From Oscheius onirici (taxonomy: Eukaryota; Nematoda; Chromadorea; Rhabditida; Rhabditidae), in NCBI GenBank assembly GCA_932521025.1, contig OW051469.1:2368398-2432397 (forward strand): a stretch of DNA of 64,000 nt, written 5' to 3'. Positions 1-11,255 of the stretch are shown here, in pieces. The position numbers and the translations under genes are program-made. The number at the start of each line of letters is the position of its first letter. The stretch's first letter is position 1. The notes under the pieces are model-generated. The model made no database searches and was not told the DNA's origin. It saw only the letters and a program-made list of their open reading frames with translations.

Positions 1-1
1 C

Positions 2-1098
2 CTTCTCCTAGTCCCGCTGACTCTTTTCAACGGAATCGGGAAGGCCTTCGTTTGTGGAGTCTTCACCAAAGCCTTTGTTGCTTGCGGACTCGGAGTTGGA
101 CAGATTGGAAAGATTGGCTTCGCCTTCGGTCTCTCGGATGCCGTCTGTTCTCTCGTCTTCGGTCCACTGATCAAACTGTTCGGACGGATGCCTCTCTTTG
201 TTTTCGGAGCCGTCGTTAACCTTCTAATGATCCTCACTCTCATGATCTGGCCCCTGAATCCAGCTGACACGGCCATTTTCTACGTCGTGGCCTGGGTTTG
301 GGGCATGGCCGATGGGGTCTGGAATACACAGATCAACGGTGAGTTTATTGGAAAAGATCGGAGGAACAGAAAGACAGAGAATGAAAGACTTACATCCAAA
401 AATTATCCAAAAAGTGAGGAAAAACACATGAAGAATCAAAAGATGAAAAACAAAAACGAAAAAAAGAAAACGGAATCGAACACATGACCAATTGATCATG
501 AGACTGCCATGTTTTCCGGACCACACACCAGTGGGCCACACTGCCATGTTTTCTGATTCCTATCCCGCGTGGTATGTTTCACGGTACGGGTGCGACCGTT
601 TTTAAATCGTCCATAACTCGGGCCAGGTGGGTATTCTGCAAATTTGGAAATATACCCCGGAATCTATTTGCCATGGGCCATCGAATGACACTATACCCCA
701 CCTCAAACTCCCTTGTTAGAGAGACGGAGAGGCTATGCAATTTCAGGCTTCTGGGTAGCTCTAGTCGGCCGACAGAGTCTCGACTTTGCCTTCACAAACT
801 ACCGTATTTGGGAGGCTCTCGGCATCGCCTGTGGCTATTTAATGGCCCGTACTTTGACCGTCAACGTGTATCTTCTCGTCTCCGTCGGTTTTCTCATGAT
901 CGGAATGGTCGGCTATACAGTCCTGGAAAATTACGATCCCGTCATGGTGAGAACAGCATAAGAAATTGTAACTGGATTCAGAAGTATTTCGAACAGATGA
1001 TCAGTGTCCTGGTCGTGCCGAGGAAGAAGGGAAACACGTCCATGGAAGTCTCTCTTATTAGCCGGCTGACCAAGTCGGCCGATACTCTCAAATTGTGA
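2..1098 (+). CDS. UNC-93-like membrane protein, 3' part (5' end outside window)
   Basis: This is the C-terminal part of an UNC-93/UNC93A family protein, an MFS-like multi-pass membrane protein; in C. elegans UNC-93 regulates the SUP-9 potassium channel. Exons read are 2-338, 747-946 and probably 982-1098. They join in phase (AAC-G|GC). Alternating hydrophobic helices are seen (for example MILTLMIWPLNPADTAIFYV), followed by the family-typical stretch FAFTNYRIWEALG. The last intron (947-981) would be only 35 nt; such introns occur elsewhere in this window. If it is not spliced, the protein ends at the TAA at 959-961. The start codon and N-terminal helices lie upstream of the window. The 408-nt intron 339-746 holds nothing recognised. 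Confidence 0.8.
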
Positions 1099-1342
1099 TC
1101 TCAATAGACTTACATGTATTAAAAATAATGGACAACAACCGACCTGTATTTTTGTATGTGGTGAAAACGAAAGTTGGCCTGCGGAAGAAATAGCAATGCG
1201 AAGTCGTAATTGCCACAAATATAGAAAAGTCAACATTTTAAAGAAAAATTAGAAAACTTTGAGTTTTTTTTACCTTTTAATCAAACTTTGTAAGCTATCA
1301 AAAAAACTTTTCAAAACAATCAGTACTGACACTTGGACGACC

Positions 1343-1636
1343 ATGGCTGACTCCTCTACTCGACTCTCCCACCTCTGCACCCCTTTGGAGCCGATTCCTC
1401 TTCCTCATGGTCCCCTGCCCCGTTTCCAAGGGATCCGTATCTTTGGATGGATAGGTCTGGCTGTCTGTTTTGGAGCTACTGTAGCCCATATCGGTGAGTC
1501 CACTGGATGAGTAACAGTAACAGTACAATTTCCAGGAGCACAACAGTTGGCCTACCACGACATCTTCAAGCCGGAACCGGAAGAGAAGCCGGGAGACAGG
1601 GGGAGAAAGAAGACCAAAGAAGATGACAAAAACTAA
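1343..1636 (+). CDS. small single-pass membrane protein, unrecognised
   Basis: Two exons, 1343-1493 and 1536-1636, join in phase 1 to an 83-97 residue reading frame starting MADSSTRLSHL. There is one clear hydrophobic segment (IFGWIGLAVCFGATVAHIG) in the middle and a short, highly charged tail rich in K, E and D ending KKTKEDDKN. A 42-nt GT-AG intron separates the exons. I do not recognise the family. The layout (short N-terminus, one helix, charged tail) is typical of small mitochondrial-inner-membrane or ER proteins, but that is only an impression. It converges on the thioesterase gene: the stop codons are 30 bp apart, so the 3' UTRs must overlap. Confidence 0.6.
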
Positions 1637-1665
1637 ACCATCAGCAAAGGAAATCAGAGTTTTTA

Positions 1666-4155
1666 TTAGAGACGAGAGACGGAGCCTCGACTTCGGACTA
1701 GACATTCCTGAGTGGAACTGAGCACTAGACGACCATCTTCCGTAAACAGTTGGCCTTTTGTGAAGCCGCGACTCTTTCCAGCCCAGGTGGATTCAACGGC
1801 GTAGAGAAGCCACTGATCGGCTTTAAGATCATGCTCATGGATCCAGAGGTTGTGGTCTAGACTGAACATCATGGTCGGACAGAAGTCTTTGTTGACGTAA
1901 TGGGGACGATAGACACTGGCTGCCATGACAGAGTCTGTATTGTAGGCTACCAGATACCTGAAAATAGGATACTGTCACTACTATACTTGGGCACCGAGCC
2001 GGCTCGAGCCTGACGGTTTTTTGCGATTTTCTCCAAATCTGATTTAATTTTCTCGATTTTTTTTCATACATTGCTTACTGCTTTGTTGACTTCTAGCAAA
2101 CAAGAAATTGGAATTTTAATTAGTAATTTTCGAGAAAAATAGGAAAGCTCGGCGGCTCGAGCCGGAACATTTTACATTTTTCTCGAAAATTACTAATTAA
2201 AATTCCAATTTCTTGTTTGCTAGAAGTCAACAAGGCAGTAACCAATGTCTGGCAAAAAAAATCTAAAAAATTGAATCAGATTTGGAGAAAATCGCAAAAA
2301 AACCGTCAGGCTCGAGCCGGCTCGGTGCCCAAGTATAGTCACTACTAATGTCCCTGTCCCTATACTAACCTGTGTAGCTTCTCATCCACTGGAAGATCTC
2401 CCACCGCCCTGAACCAGTGATAAAATGTCTTTGTCGACGTATCACTGGACAGTCCATAATGCTTGTAGATGTCGGTCGGTCGGATCTCGAAGAGATCACC
2501 CTGTCCCGAAGCCCTCGAGTCATACTGATAGAGAGACCACTGAACCGACTTCGGAAGTTCAATGCCCTCTGCCTCGACCTTTTCCTTGATCCAGGGGACG
2601 GCTTCTCTCGTACAGGCCAACTCGCTCCAATGAGGGACTTTCGGCATCTCGGCCTGATGAACCACGGCATCTGGCTCAATCTTATGGAAGCTGATTTCCA
2701 TCGTAAAGGCAACTTTTTCGTTCTGAATCGCCTCGACGCTTCTGGTACAGAAGGACTTTCCGTCGCGACTTCGACGGACGGTATACTCGACTGGAATTGA
2801 GGTGTCCACTGGAATCTGATGGTCAGGAAATGTAATCTATAGTTCTACCTACCGTTGAGAATGAAGAAAGAGTGTACGGCGTGGGGTTTGAGATCTGAGG
2901 AGACGGTACTTTCGGCGGCTGCCATAGCTTGAGAGAAGATCAATCCACCGTAAGCGGCCTTGTGAGATCCTTGGCGGGAAGAGGAGAGGTTTGAAGTTCT
3001 GGAAGAGTTTTTTCGTGCAAATGTCAAAAACAACCGTGTTTTGACTGTAAGCGCATCTAACATAATCTACTCACTGTGAGGTTACAGCAGTAAGCTGTGA
3101 AGAATTGTGGCCAACCCATTTAAAAGCAAAATTTCTTATCCTAAACTACCAGCTCTGGCTAACAACAGGTAAAGTTCAACAAATCAGACCAGCTTGTTAA
3201 AAAGGGAAACTGCATACCTATATCAGGCGAGAACGTTAGATACTCAGTCAATCAGAAGGAACGATAAGACAAAAAAAATTGAACATGCTTAAGTCTGCAA
3301 TGCGCCGGAGGAATACCCGTACTCAACTGCAGGCTCTACTCTCGGCTAGACTTCTAAAATAAAAAATGGCAAACGGGTTAACTCTATACATTTAAAAGAT
3401 TTCTTACGATCAAATGACCGAGAGATTAATTTTTTAAAAGTCCCATAATTCATAACCGTTCAAAATCTTTGACAAAAAGACAATAATGAGGGTGGTCAGA
3501 TGGTCAAGGAAGAAAAGTTGAAAAAAACATAGAGGTTTAAATAGTAAACTCACTTGAAGACATCCTTCGTCACTTCCTCAAACTCGTAGAACTGCTTGGC
3601 CCTTTCGGCGTAGCCTTCTTGTGGCTGGAAGCTGGAGATCGGTGGTGGAGCCATGTAAATAGAGCGACTGACTGACGAGACTGGAAAGTGTGATTAGATG
3701 ACGGCTAGACTACGAGTGCAATGTCCAGGAACCTGACCAGGTTTGGGGACTGATGACAATTAGCCGATACTGCGGTCTTTGGTCAAGCTAGACTCTGGTT
3801 TGCTTCTTTCGCAACAAAATTAAATTTTTTAGGGTAGAACATAACAATTTCATCAAAATCCGAGCTTTTTTTAGATTCTGAAGTAAATTACTTTCAGTAA
3901 CACGTATTTCCACAAAAAAATGCAAAAAAACGCTTAGAAACTGACGAAATGGCGACCAGAAAAGATCAATAGTGTCACGCTCAGTTACACTTATCACTAC
4001 GCGCTAAAAATCAAGCTAACCTGTCTCTTCCTCTACGGAAATGTCCTGAAACATGCTCGGGATCAAAAATGACGAAAAAGTGCACGGACTCGATAAGATA
4101 AAAACCCACCTCGGCCAGCTGTCTGCTGAAGAAGTAGAGCAATTCTTCTAGCCAT
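1666..4155 (-). CDS. acyl-CoA thioesterase, TesB/ACOT8 type
   Basis: Hydrolyses acyl-CoA to free fatty acid and CoA (peroxisomal or mitochondrial lipid metabolism). Five exons (4155-4110, 3680-3554, 2998-2853, 2808-2370, 1957-1666) sum to 1050 nt, giving 349 residues with all junctions in phase. The double hot-dog fold is covered: AAYGGLIFSQAMAAAES and VHSFFILN in the first half; SLDHNLWIHEHD, WLLYAVESTWAG and STQECLVR in the second half. The last three hold the Asp, Ser/Thr and Gln of the TesB catalytic set. The N-terminus MARRIALLLQQTAGR looks like a mitochondrial presequence, while the C-terminus is -SRL, a canonical PTS1 peroxisomal signal. An in-frame Met at residue 25 would remove the presequence. 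The gene lies 228 nt downstream of the ATPase gene on the same strand. Confidence 0.9.
1982..2337. mobile_element. inverted-repeat MITE, TATACTTGGGC family, with 8-bp TSD
   Basis: A 356-bp element inside the last intron of the thioesterase gene. It begins TATACTTGGGCACCGAGCC and ends with the reverse complement; most of the two arms pair with each other. It is flanked on both sides by the perfect 8-bp direct repeat GTCACTAC (1974-1981 and 2338-2345). Eight-bp duplications are typical of hAT transposons. There is no coding capacity, so it is a non-autonomous copy. A second member is at 33631-33914. Confidence 0.85.
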
Positions 4156-4383
4156 GTTTAGTGCTTTTTTTTTAGCTTGAATAAGCGCTAAAAGCGAGAA
4201 AAAAATGATGCAAAGCTGTTTCAAAACGCGCTTCCTCTTGCCAGCTGTGGCGGAGAACGCGTGGACTTTGTTGTTTTCGGGCGCACGCGGGGCCGGTGAT
4301 CAGTGAACTTGAAGGACATAAAGAGCAATATTTACCAAAAAAATGTTACAAAAGTGAGAAAAAGAGAAAAATACACAAAATAG

Positions 4384-7300
4384 TTAGTAGTAGGTTTCGC
4401 GCTGGACCCAGCCGCCGGGCCAACGACGGATGCAGAATCGGCGCGTCTCGTCGTAGAGGAAGATGAGGATGGCGAAGGGCAGAGCCGGGAACCACCAGGA
4501 GAATCTGGAAAATGTAAAAATTACTTCAGTTGGTAGACAATGAACGCCGAATCCACTATAAATTGCTTTTGCGTCTATGCCTACCGGAAGCTCTAATTGG
4601 CAATAATATAAGGAGAGTTTTGTGAAGATCCGACAAGATCCGAGTTGAAGTTTTTCTTTGTTTGGAAAAGTTTCTTTGAAAATCTCGAAAGGAATTAGTC
4701 AGTTCTGGGGTAAAACAGTCAGAGGAACATTGCTGAGGTCAGGGTAGAACTGCTGCGGTAACTTTTAGACGGCATTAAGGTGAAAGGGGCGGAAAGAACC
4801 AAGTGACATTGGGGCATCAGGCTTTGCAAAAGAAGGGAATCTCTACTTCTCTACACCCGATCAATCTTCAAGTCGAATGATACAGTAACCCCTTCTGGTA
4901 CCAAATTTGGATAGACTTTTAGTATGAACCGAAATTACAGCAACGTCCAAAATACATCTAATAACAATAGTATCCCAGCCAAAAACAGGCCTTGCCGGTC
5001 CAATTTTAAGAAATTGCATTATCTCGACCAGGTTAAACGTTACAGTAACCCTCTCTTATCCTATAATTTGACTCGATCGATCTGCGCGCTTTGAAAAACG
5101 ACATTTTGTTTTCAAGATGATAGAAAAAACTGAACACACCTCAATCCGTACATCCTGAGTCCATTATCCAAGCCGGGACAGTAGCACAAGAAGGCCGCCA
5201 GGGCCGTCTCAAAAACGAGCGCAAAATTCAGCGGCCAGTTCTTCATGCCCTGCTGCACGATGCTGTTTCTTCTCGTCTTCGAAATGATCAAATCGGCCCA
5301 CTGGACGACGACGATACTGACAAAATAAGCCGTCTGACAGGTATGTTCCAGAACTTTTCGATTGGCATACGTCCATTCTTGGCCGTAGCTGTCCTGGATG
5401 TTATTGTAGGCTCGGCTGTCCCATGCTGAACGAATTTGCCACAGAGATGACGGCCAAAAGCCGTTGTCGGCCATGATCCAGAAGTAGGTAAAGAAGCCGG
5501 CTGCTGCCTGGAATTGGGTGTATTTTAAAATATAAAAAAGTACCTGGATTATTCCAATTTGCCCGTAGGTGAGAGAAATCAGTCGGCTATTCACGAGCTT
5601 GTCGTGCTTCGGGTCGCGCGGCTGACGCTTCATAATATCCGATTCGGCTTCTTCGTAGGCTGAAAAAAGCAATTTTAGCTAGACCTTTGGCCTCAAAGAC
5701 ACCCTTTTTCTTTAATTTTTTGCCAAAATCGTGGAAAAAACTACCTAAAGATATGGCAGGCAGCATATCCGTCCCGAGATCAATACAGAGAATCGTGACA
5801 GTTCCCAGTGGCAGCGGAATTCCAAAGCAGATGTAGAAGAGAAACGGCGAAATTTCGGGAATATTCGACGTCAGCGTATAAGCAATCGACTTTTTGAGGT
5901 TATCAAAAATGAGGCGGCCTTCTTCGACGCCGACGACGATCGAGGCAAAATTGTCATCCAGGAGAATCATATCCGCCGCTTGTTTTGAGACGTCCGAGCC
6001 GGATATTCCCATCGCAATTCCAATATCGGCCTTTTTGAGAGCCGGAGAATCGTTCACGCCGTCGCCCGTCACGGCCACAATCTGTCCCTGCTTCTGGAAG
6101 CCCTCGACGATCATGAGCTTCTGCTGGGGAGAGGTGCGGGCAAAGACTATCTCTGAGTGATGTGTGATTATCTGAAAGTGTTTTCTTATTAAGAAACGAT
6201 AATTTCCTGTTCCAAATGTAGAGAGCAAATTTGACAAAATCAGTCCGAGTACGGACAACAAATTTACCTCAGCCAGCTGCTCCTCGTTCATTTCGCGCAG
6301 ATCCGAGCCATGAATTACTGCTGCTGTCGCATTTTTTGGATTCACGTCCTCTATCGGAATTCCCAGCCTGATGGCGATATCTTCGACCGTTTCCGCATCT
6401 TGGCTGATGATTCCTACCGACTTTGCGATGGCCTAAAATGAGAGATATAGTCAAAACACCCAAAAAAATACCTTTGCCGTGATAGGATGATCTCCAGTGA
6501 CCATGACCACCTTGATTCCGGCGGATCGGCACTTGGCGACGGCATTCGGGACGGCTGCTCTCGGCGGATCGATCAGTGAAATCAGTCCGACGAATCGGAA
6601 GCCGGTGAGCAGGAAATTGACGTCGTCCGTGTTGAACTTGTAGCCGAGAGGATAGGCGTCTTTTGGGAGGCGAAAGTCGCAGAATCTGGAAGAAACATTG
6701 GATACTCAGCACAATTCCTATTTTTTGGACAAATTGAAATGGAAGAGCGAATGAACTACAGTAACCCATTAGTCGCAATCAAAAGCTACCGTAATCATCG
6801 CTTATCCTAAAACTGAAGGGGCAGCAGCTCTCCACTGGTCTATAAATTTGACAGACTCTAATGAATCAAAATAGACCAAATCTACATATTCCGTGCGAAC
6901 AAAATGCCGAAAACGGCAGAATGCAAAACAGAGCAACCATTTTTTTGAGAAAACAGTCATCATAAGTCAAAACGGGTCTGAAGTTTTCCTAGTCGGCTCT
7001 GGCTCAAATCTGGGATAACGGCGGACCGGTCGGGTTTTTTTTAAAACTACAGTATACCGTCCAAAATTAGAAGCCGAATGCTACAGTATCCCAGGGACTG
7101 TCACCCTAAAATTAAAAAAAAGCTGTACCCAAGAACACGTTCTCCCATTCCTCCCAGCTTCAGGTAGGCTTCTTCAAAGGCGGCCTTTCTCTTCTCATCC
7201 AGCACGATATCTTCGCCGTCGAGAAGAATGCTCCGGCAGATGTCGAGAATTCGTTCTGGGGCTCCTTTCATCACGAGAAGATGCTCTTCTTCGCCGGGAA

Positions 7301-9454
7301 TCTCGTGTACGGACAGCTTAAGTTATTTTTGCAAAAATAGGAAAATTATGCTTGCCTGATACTTATTTGTCGAATTGAACGGAATTTCGGCTACTTTCTT
7401 CCACTCTTCGCGCCTCTCCATGACATTTTGCGTGACGAGCTCCGAATACTTTAACAGGGCCACTTCTGAAGCATCTCCGCTGAAAATTACGTAAAAAGGG
7501 GCAAATTTTGACATTCTACCTGCAATCTCGTCTCAATACGGGCACATCAGCCTGTCCTAGTTTGAACTCGGCTCGGTTACAAAGAGTCGCAATCAGTAGC
7601 AGAGCCTCGTAGGTTTCTCCTGTGCCTCCTTCTGCAGCCGTCTGGCTCTCGGCCGTGTCACAGGTGGCAATCTTCTGATCGTACCACATATGGGCGACTG
7701 TCATTCGGTTCTGAAAATGGAGATGCTTGAAAACGTTAGATACTCGAAGCTCAAGATACGCAACCAAATTCAAATTTTTTATGGCTGAGTATTCAACGTT
7801 TGCAAACCAACGTTTCAAAGGGTGTAGCACAGACTCGACAGTTAGACAAGCACGTTATTGTGGCCGGCGACAGACTCGACAATTAGAGTGCGTAGAACGT
7901 AGATAAACAAGTTTTACCTGCGTCAGTGTACCCGTCTTGTCACTACAGATGGTCGATGTTGAGCCGAGCGTCTCCACAGCCTCGAGATTCTTCACCAGAC
8001 AGTTTTTGCTGGCCATCCTTTTTGCGGTAAGAGTGAGACAGACCGTCACGGTAGCTATGAGACCTTCTGGAACATTCGCGACGATAATCCCGATCAGGAA
8101 AACGACGGCGGTGAGCCAGTTGTAGCGCAGCAAGATGGCAATGATGAAGAAGCCGACGCCGAGGAAGATGGCCACGGCCGTGATCAGATGGATAAAGTGC
8201 TCAATTTCGCGGGCTATTGGGGTCTTGCCCGTCTCGAGACCCGAGGCCAGATGGGCGATTCGGCCTGAAACAAAGTACTTAGTTGAAAGGGGATAAAAAA
8301 GTGAAAGAAAACATAAAATAAAACTATATAAAACTGACCCATGACGGTTCGATCTCCCGTATAGATGACGATTCCTCTTGCCGTCCCCTCTACGGCATTC
8401 GTTGAAAAGAAGGCCAGATTTCTCGTCTCGAGCGGATTCTCGTTTGTGCATTCAGAAGACCGTGATTGGGGCTCGGATTCGCCGGTCAGAGAGGCATTGT
8501 CGACTTTGAATCCGGCGGCGGAGATGACTCGAATGTCGGCCGGGACGCGGTCTCCTCCCTTTACTTCCACAAGGTCTCCGACGACGAGCTCTTCGGCACT
8601 GATCTGCATCTTCTGCCCATCGCGGATGACTACGGCGTACTGAAAAATGGAGTCACTATAGTCGGTTCACTTTGGCGAGGAAGGTTACGGTTACCATTTG
8701 CTGTTCGTTATGAGACCCATTTAGACCAAGTTGGCCCATAAAACGTTGGGATTTTGCTGCGTATCATAGTATAGCACGCTATTGGATACTCAGCCGAGAT
8801 ACGCAGCCAAATCGTGAGCGTTAGCTGTCTTATCTTGCTTGAGTATCAAACGTTTGAACATTTGGGTCTCGCAACGAATGACAAACGACTGCGGCATCAC
8901 CCAAAAACTAAAACTAACAGTAGGAATCATGTTTTTGAAAGAGTCCATAATTCTGGTCGATTTGTTCTCCTGGTAGTACTGGAAACATCCGGTAATGATG
9001 ACTACGGTCATGAGCACGACTCCGAGGTACAGATTATCCATCTGGGGGTACTCCAGAACGATATAGTCCATGCCGTAGGCGAAAAAGCACAGTCCGGCGC
9101 CGACCCAGAGCAGAAGGGCAAAGCCGCCGAAGAGATTTTTGCAGAACTTTATCCATTCCGGCGTCGTTTTTGGCGGTGTCAGCGCGTTGCGGCCATCGCG
9201 GGCCAGATGCTCGGCGGCTTTTTCTTCGGACAGGCCCTAAAAAATAAAAGATTATGGAAAAATCGAGAAAAGAAAATATATTTTGACCCAGTAGGTTTTT
9301 TTATAGCATGAATTCTTGTAAAATTCCTTGATATTACCCATTGAATATCCGAGCCATGGCGGTCTAGAAGCTCTTGTAGTTCGCACTGATGCTCGTCCAT
9401 GGCCACATCCTGCTTGAGATCCTCGATCCGCGTCTCCGACTTGTTCTTCTTCAT
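4384..9454 (-). CDS. eat-6: Na+/K+-ATPase alpha subunit (EAT-6-like)
   Basis: P-type ATPase that exchanges 3 Na+ for 2 K+ at the plasma membrane. Thirteen exons from 9454 to 4384 sum to 2997 nt, giving 998 residues, the usual family length. In order: [18 protein letters not shown] (M1-M2), TGES in the actuator domain, NVPEGL (M4), the phosphorylation motif [24 protein letters not shown] (nucleotide site), [34 protein letters not shown] (M5), [15 protein letters not shown], and the terminal RRPGGWV-type block ending ETYY. The start is the first Met of exon 1; a TTCAG acceptor sits just upstream, so the leader is probably trans-spliced or in an upstream non-coding exon. One intron has a GC donor. 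CATP-type paralogues are possible, but the conserved transport residues favour a working Na+/K+ pump. Confidence 0.93.
7317..7355 (-). other. GC-AG intron in the Na+/K+-ATPase gene
   Basis: Between the exons coding ...NSTNKYQ and LSVHEIPG..., the only junction that keeps the frame and the conserved protein is CAG|GCAAGC ... CTTAAG|CTG. The donor is GC instead of GT, in the CAG|GCAAG context usual for this minority intron class. The intron is 39 nt long. Confidence 0.8.
7731..7802. repeat. short dispersed repeat with AACGTT(A/G)GATACTC ends
   Basis: About 72 bp within an ATPase intron. One end reads AACGTTAGATACTC and the other GAGTATTCAACGTT, so the ends are inverted copies; the middle contains ATACGCAACCAAATT. 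Similar units occur at 8781-8856, 33066-33133 and 61737-61801. Confidence 0.6.
8781..8856. repeat. short dispersed repeat, second copy
   Basis: In another ATPase intron: TTGGATACTCAGCC at one end, TACGCAGCCAAAT inside, and GAGTATCAAACGTT at the other end. Same family as 7731-7802. Confidence 0.55.
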
Positions 9455-10061
9455 TTCGGCCTGAAGATCGATGAATAAGGGGATAATGGGAGAGAAAACT
9501 GTCTGGGAAAGAGCGCTTTCTCCCAACAGAAAGGGCTCTAACAAATAAATGCAGCCGTGGGCAGTTTACGTATATGTTGAAATTGTGAGTGTCGTGGTGA
9601 CTTAAATGCTCGGAAAAAGGGATATTTTCGAGAGGAGAGAACTCTCAAGCGTCAGAGAACAAAAATAACGAGAAATTGAGAGGAAATGGGCTGATATTGA
9701 AGCAAAAATATTATACAAAGAACTACCGGCATTGTTATTACTCTGCCCTGTGCACAGACACATTTACAGTGCTTGCGTGACTCGTCCAATGATTGTTTAT
9801 GTTTTTCACAAACAAAAACGAACAGAAAAAATGATGAGAAAAAAGTGTTATTCCGAGCAGTTATTCGCTTGCGTCTAATTTTAAAGGACTGTCTAATTTG
9901 GTCTCGTCACGAAGATGTCCAAACACGCGGGCCTTTTTGAAATTTCCCTGAGTTTCGGTTTTCCTTCTTTCCCCGTGTTTATTCAATTTTTCCAATTTTC
10001 CATCAAACAAAGTTTATAAGAGCGCTGTCGTATCAGTAGCCAGCTGTAGCAGAAGGATATA
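9455..10061. other. intergenic spacer between divergent ATPase and Rab genes
   Basis: About 600 bp between the ATPase start (minus strand) and the Rab start (plus strand). It must hold both promoters and any non-coding ATPase first exon; pyrimidine tracts and a TTCAG acceptor lie next to the ATPase start. No other gene or repeat was recognised. Confidence 0.5.
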
Positions 10062-11255
<1,194 letters not shown>

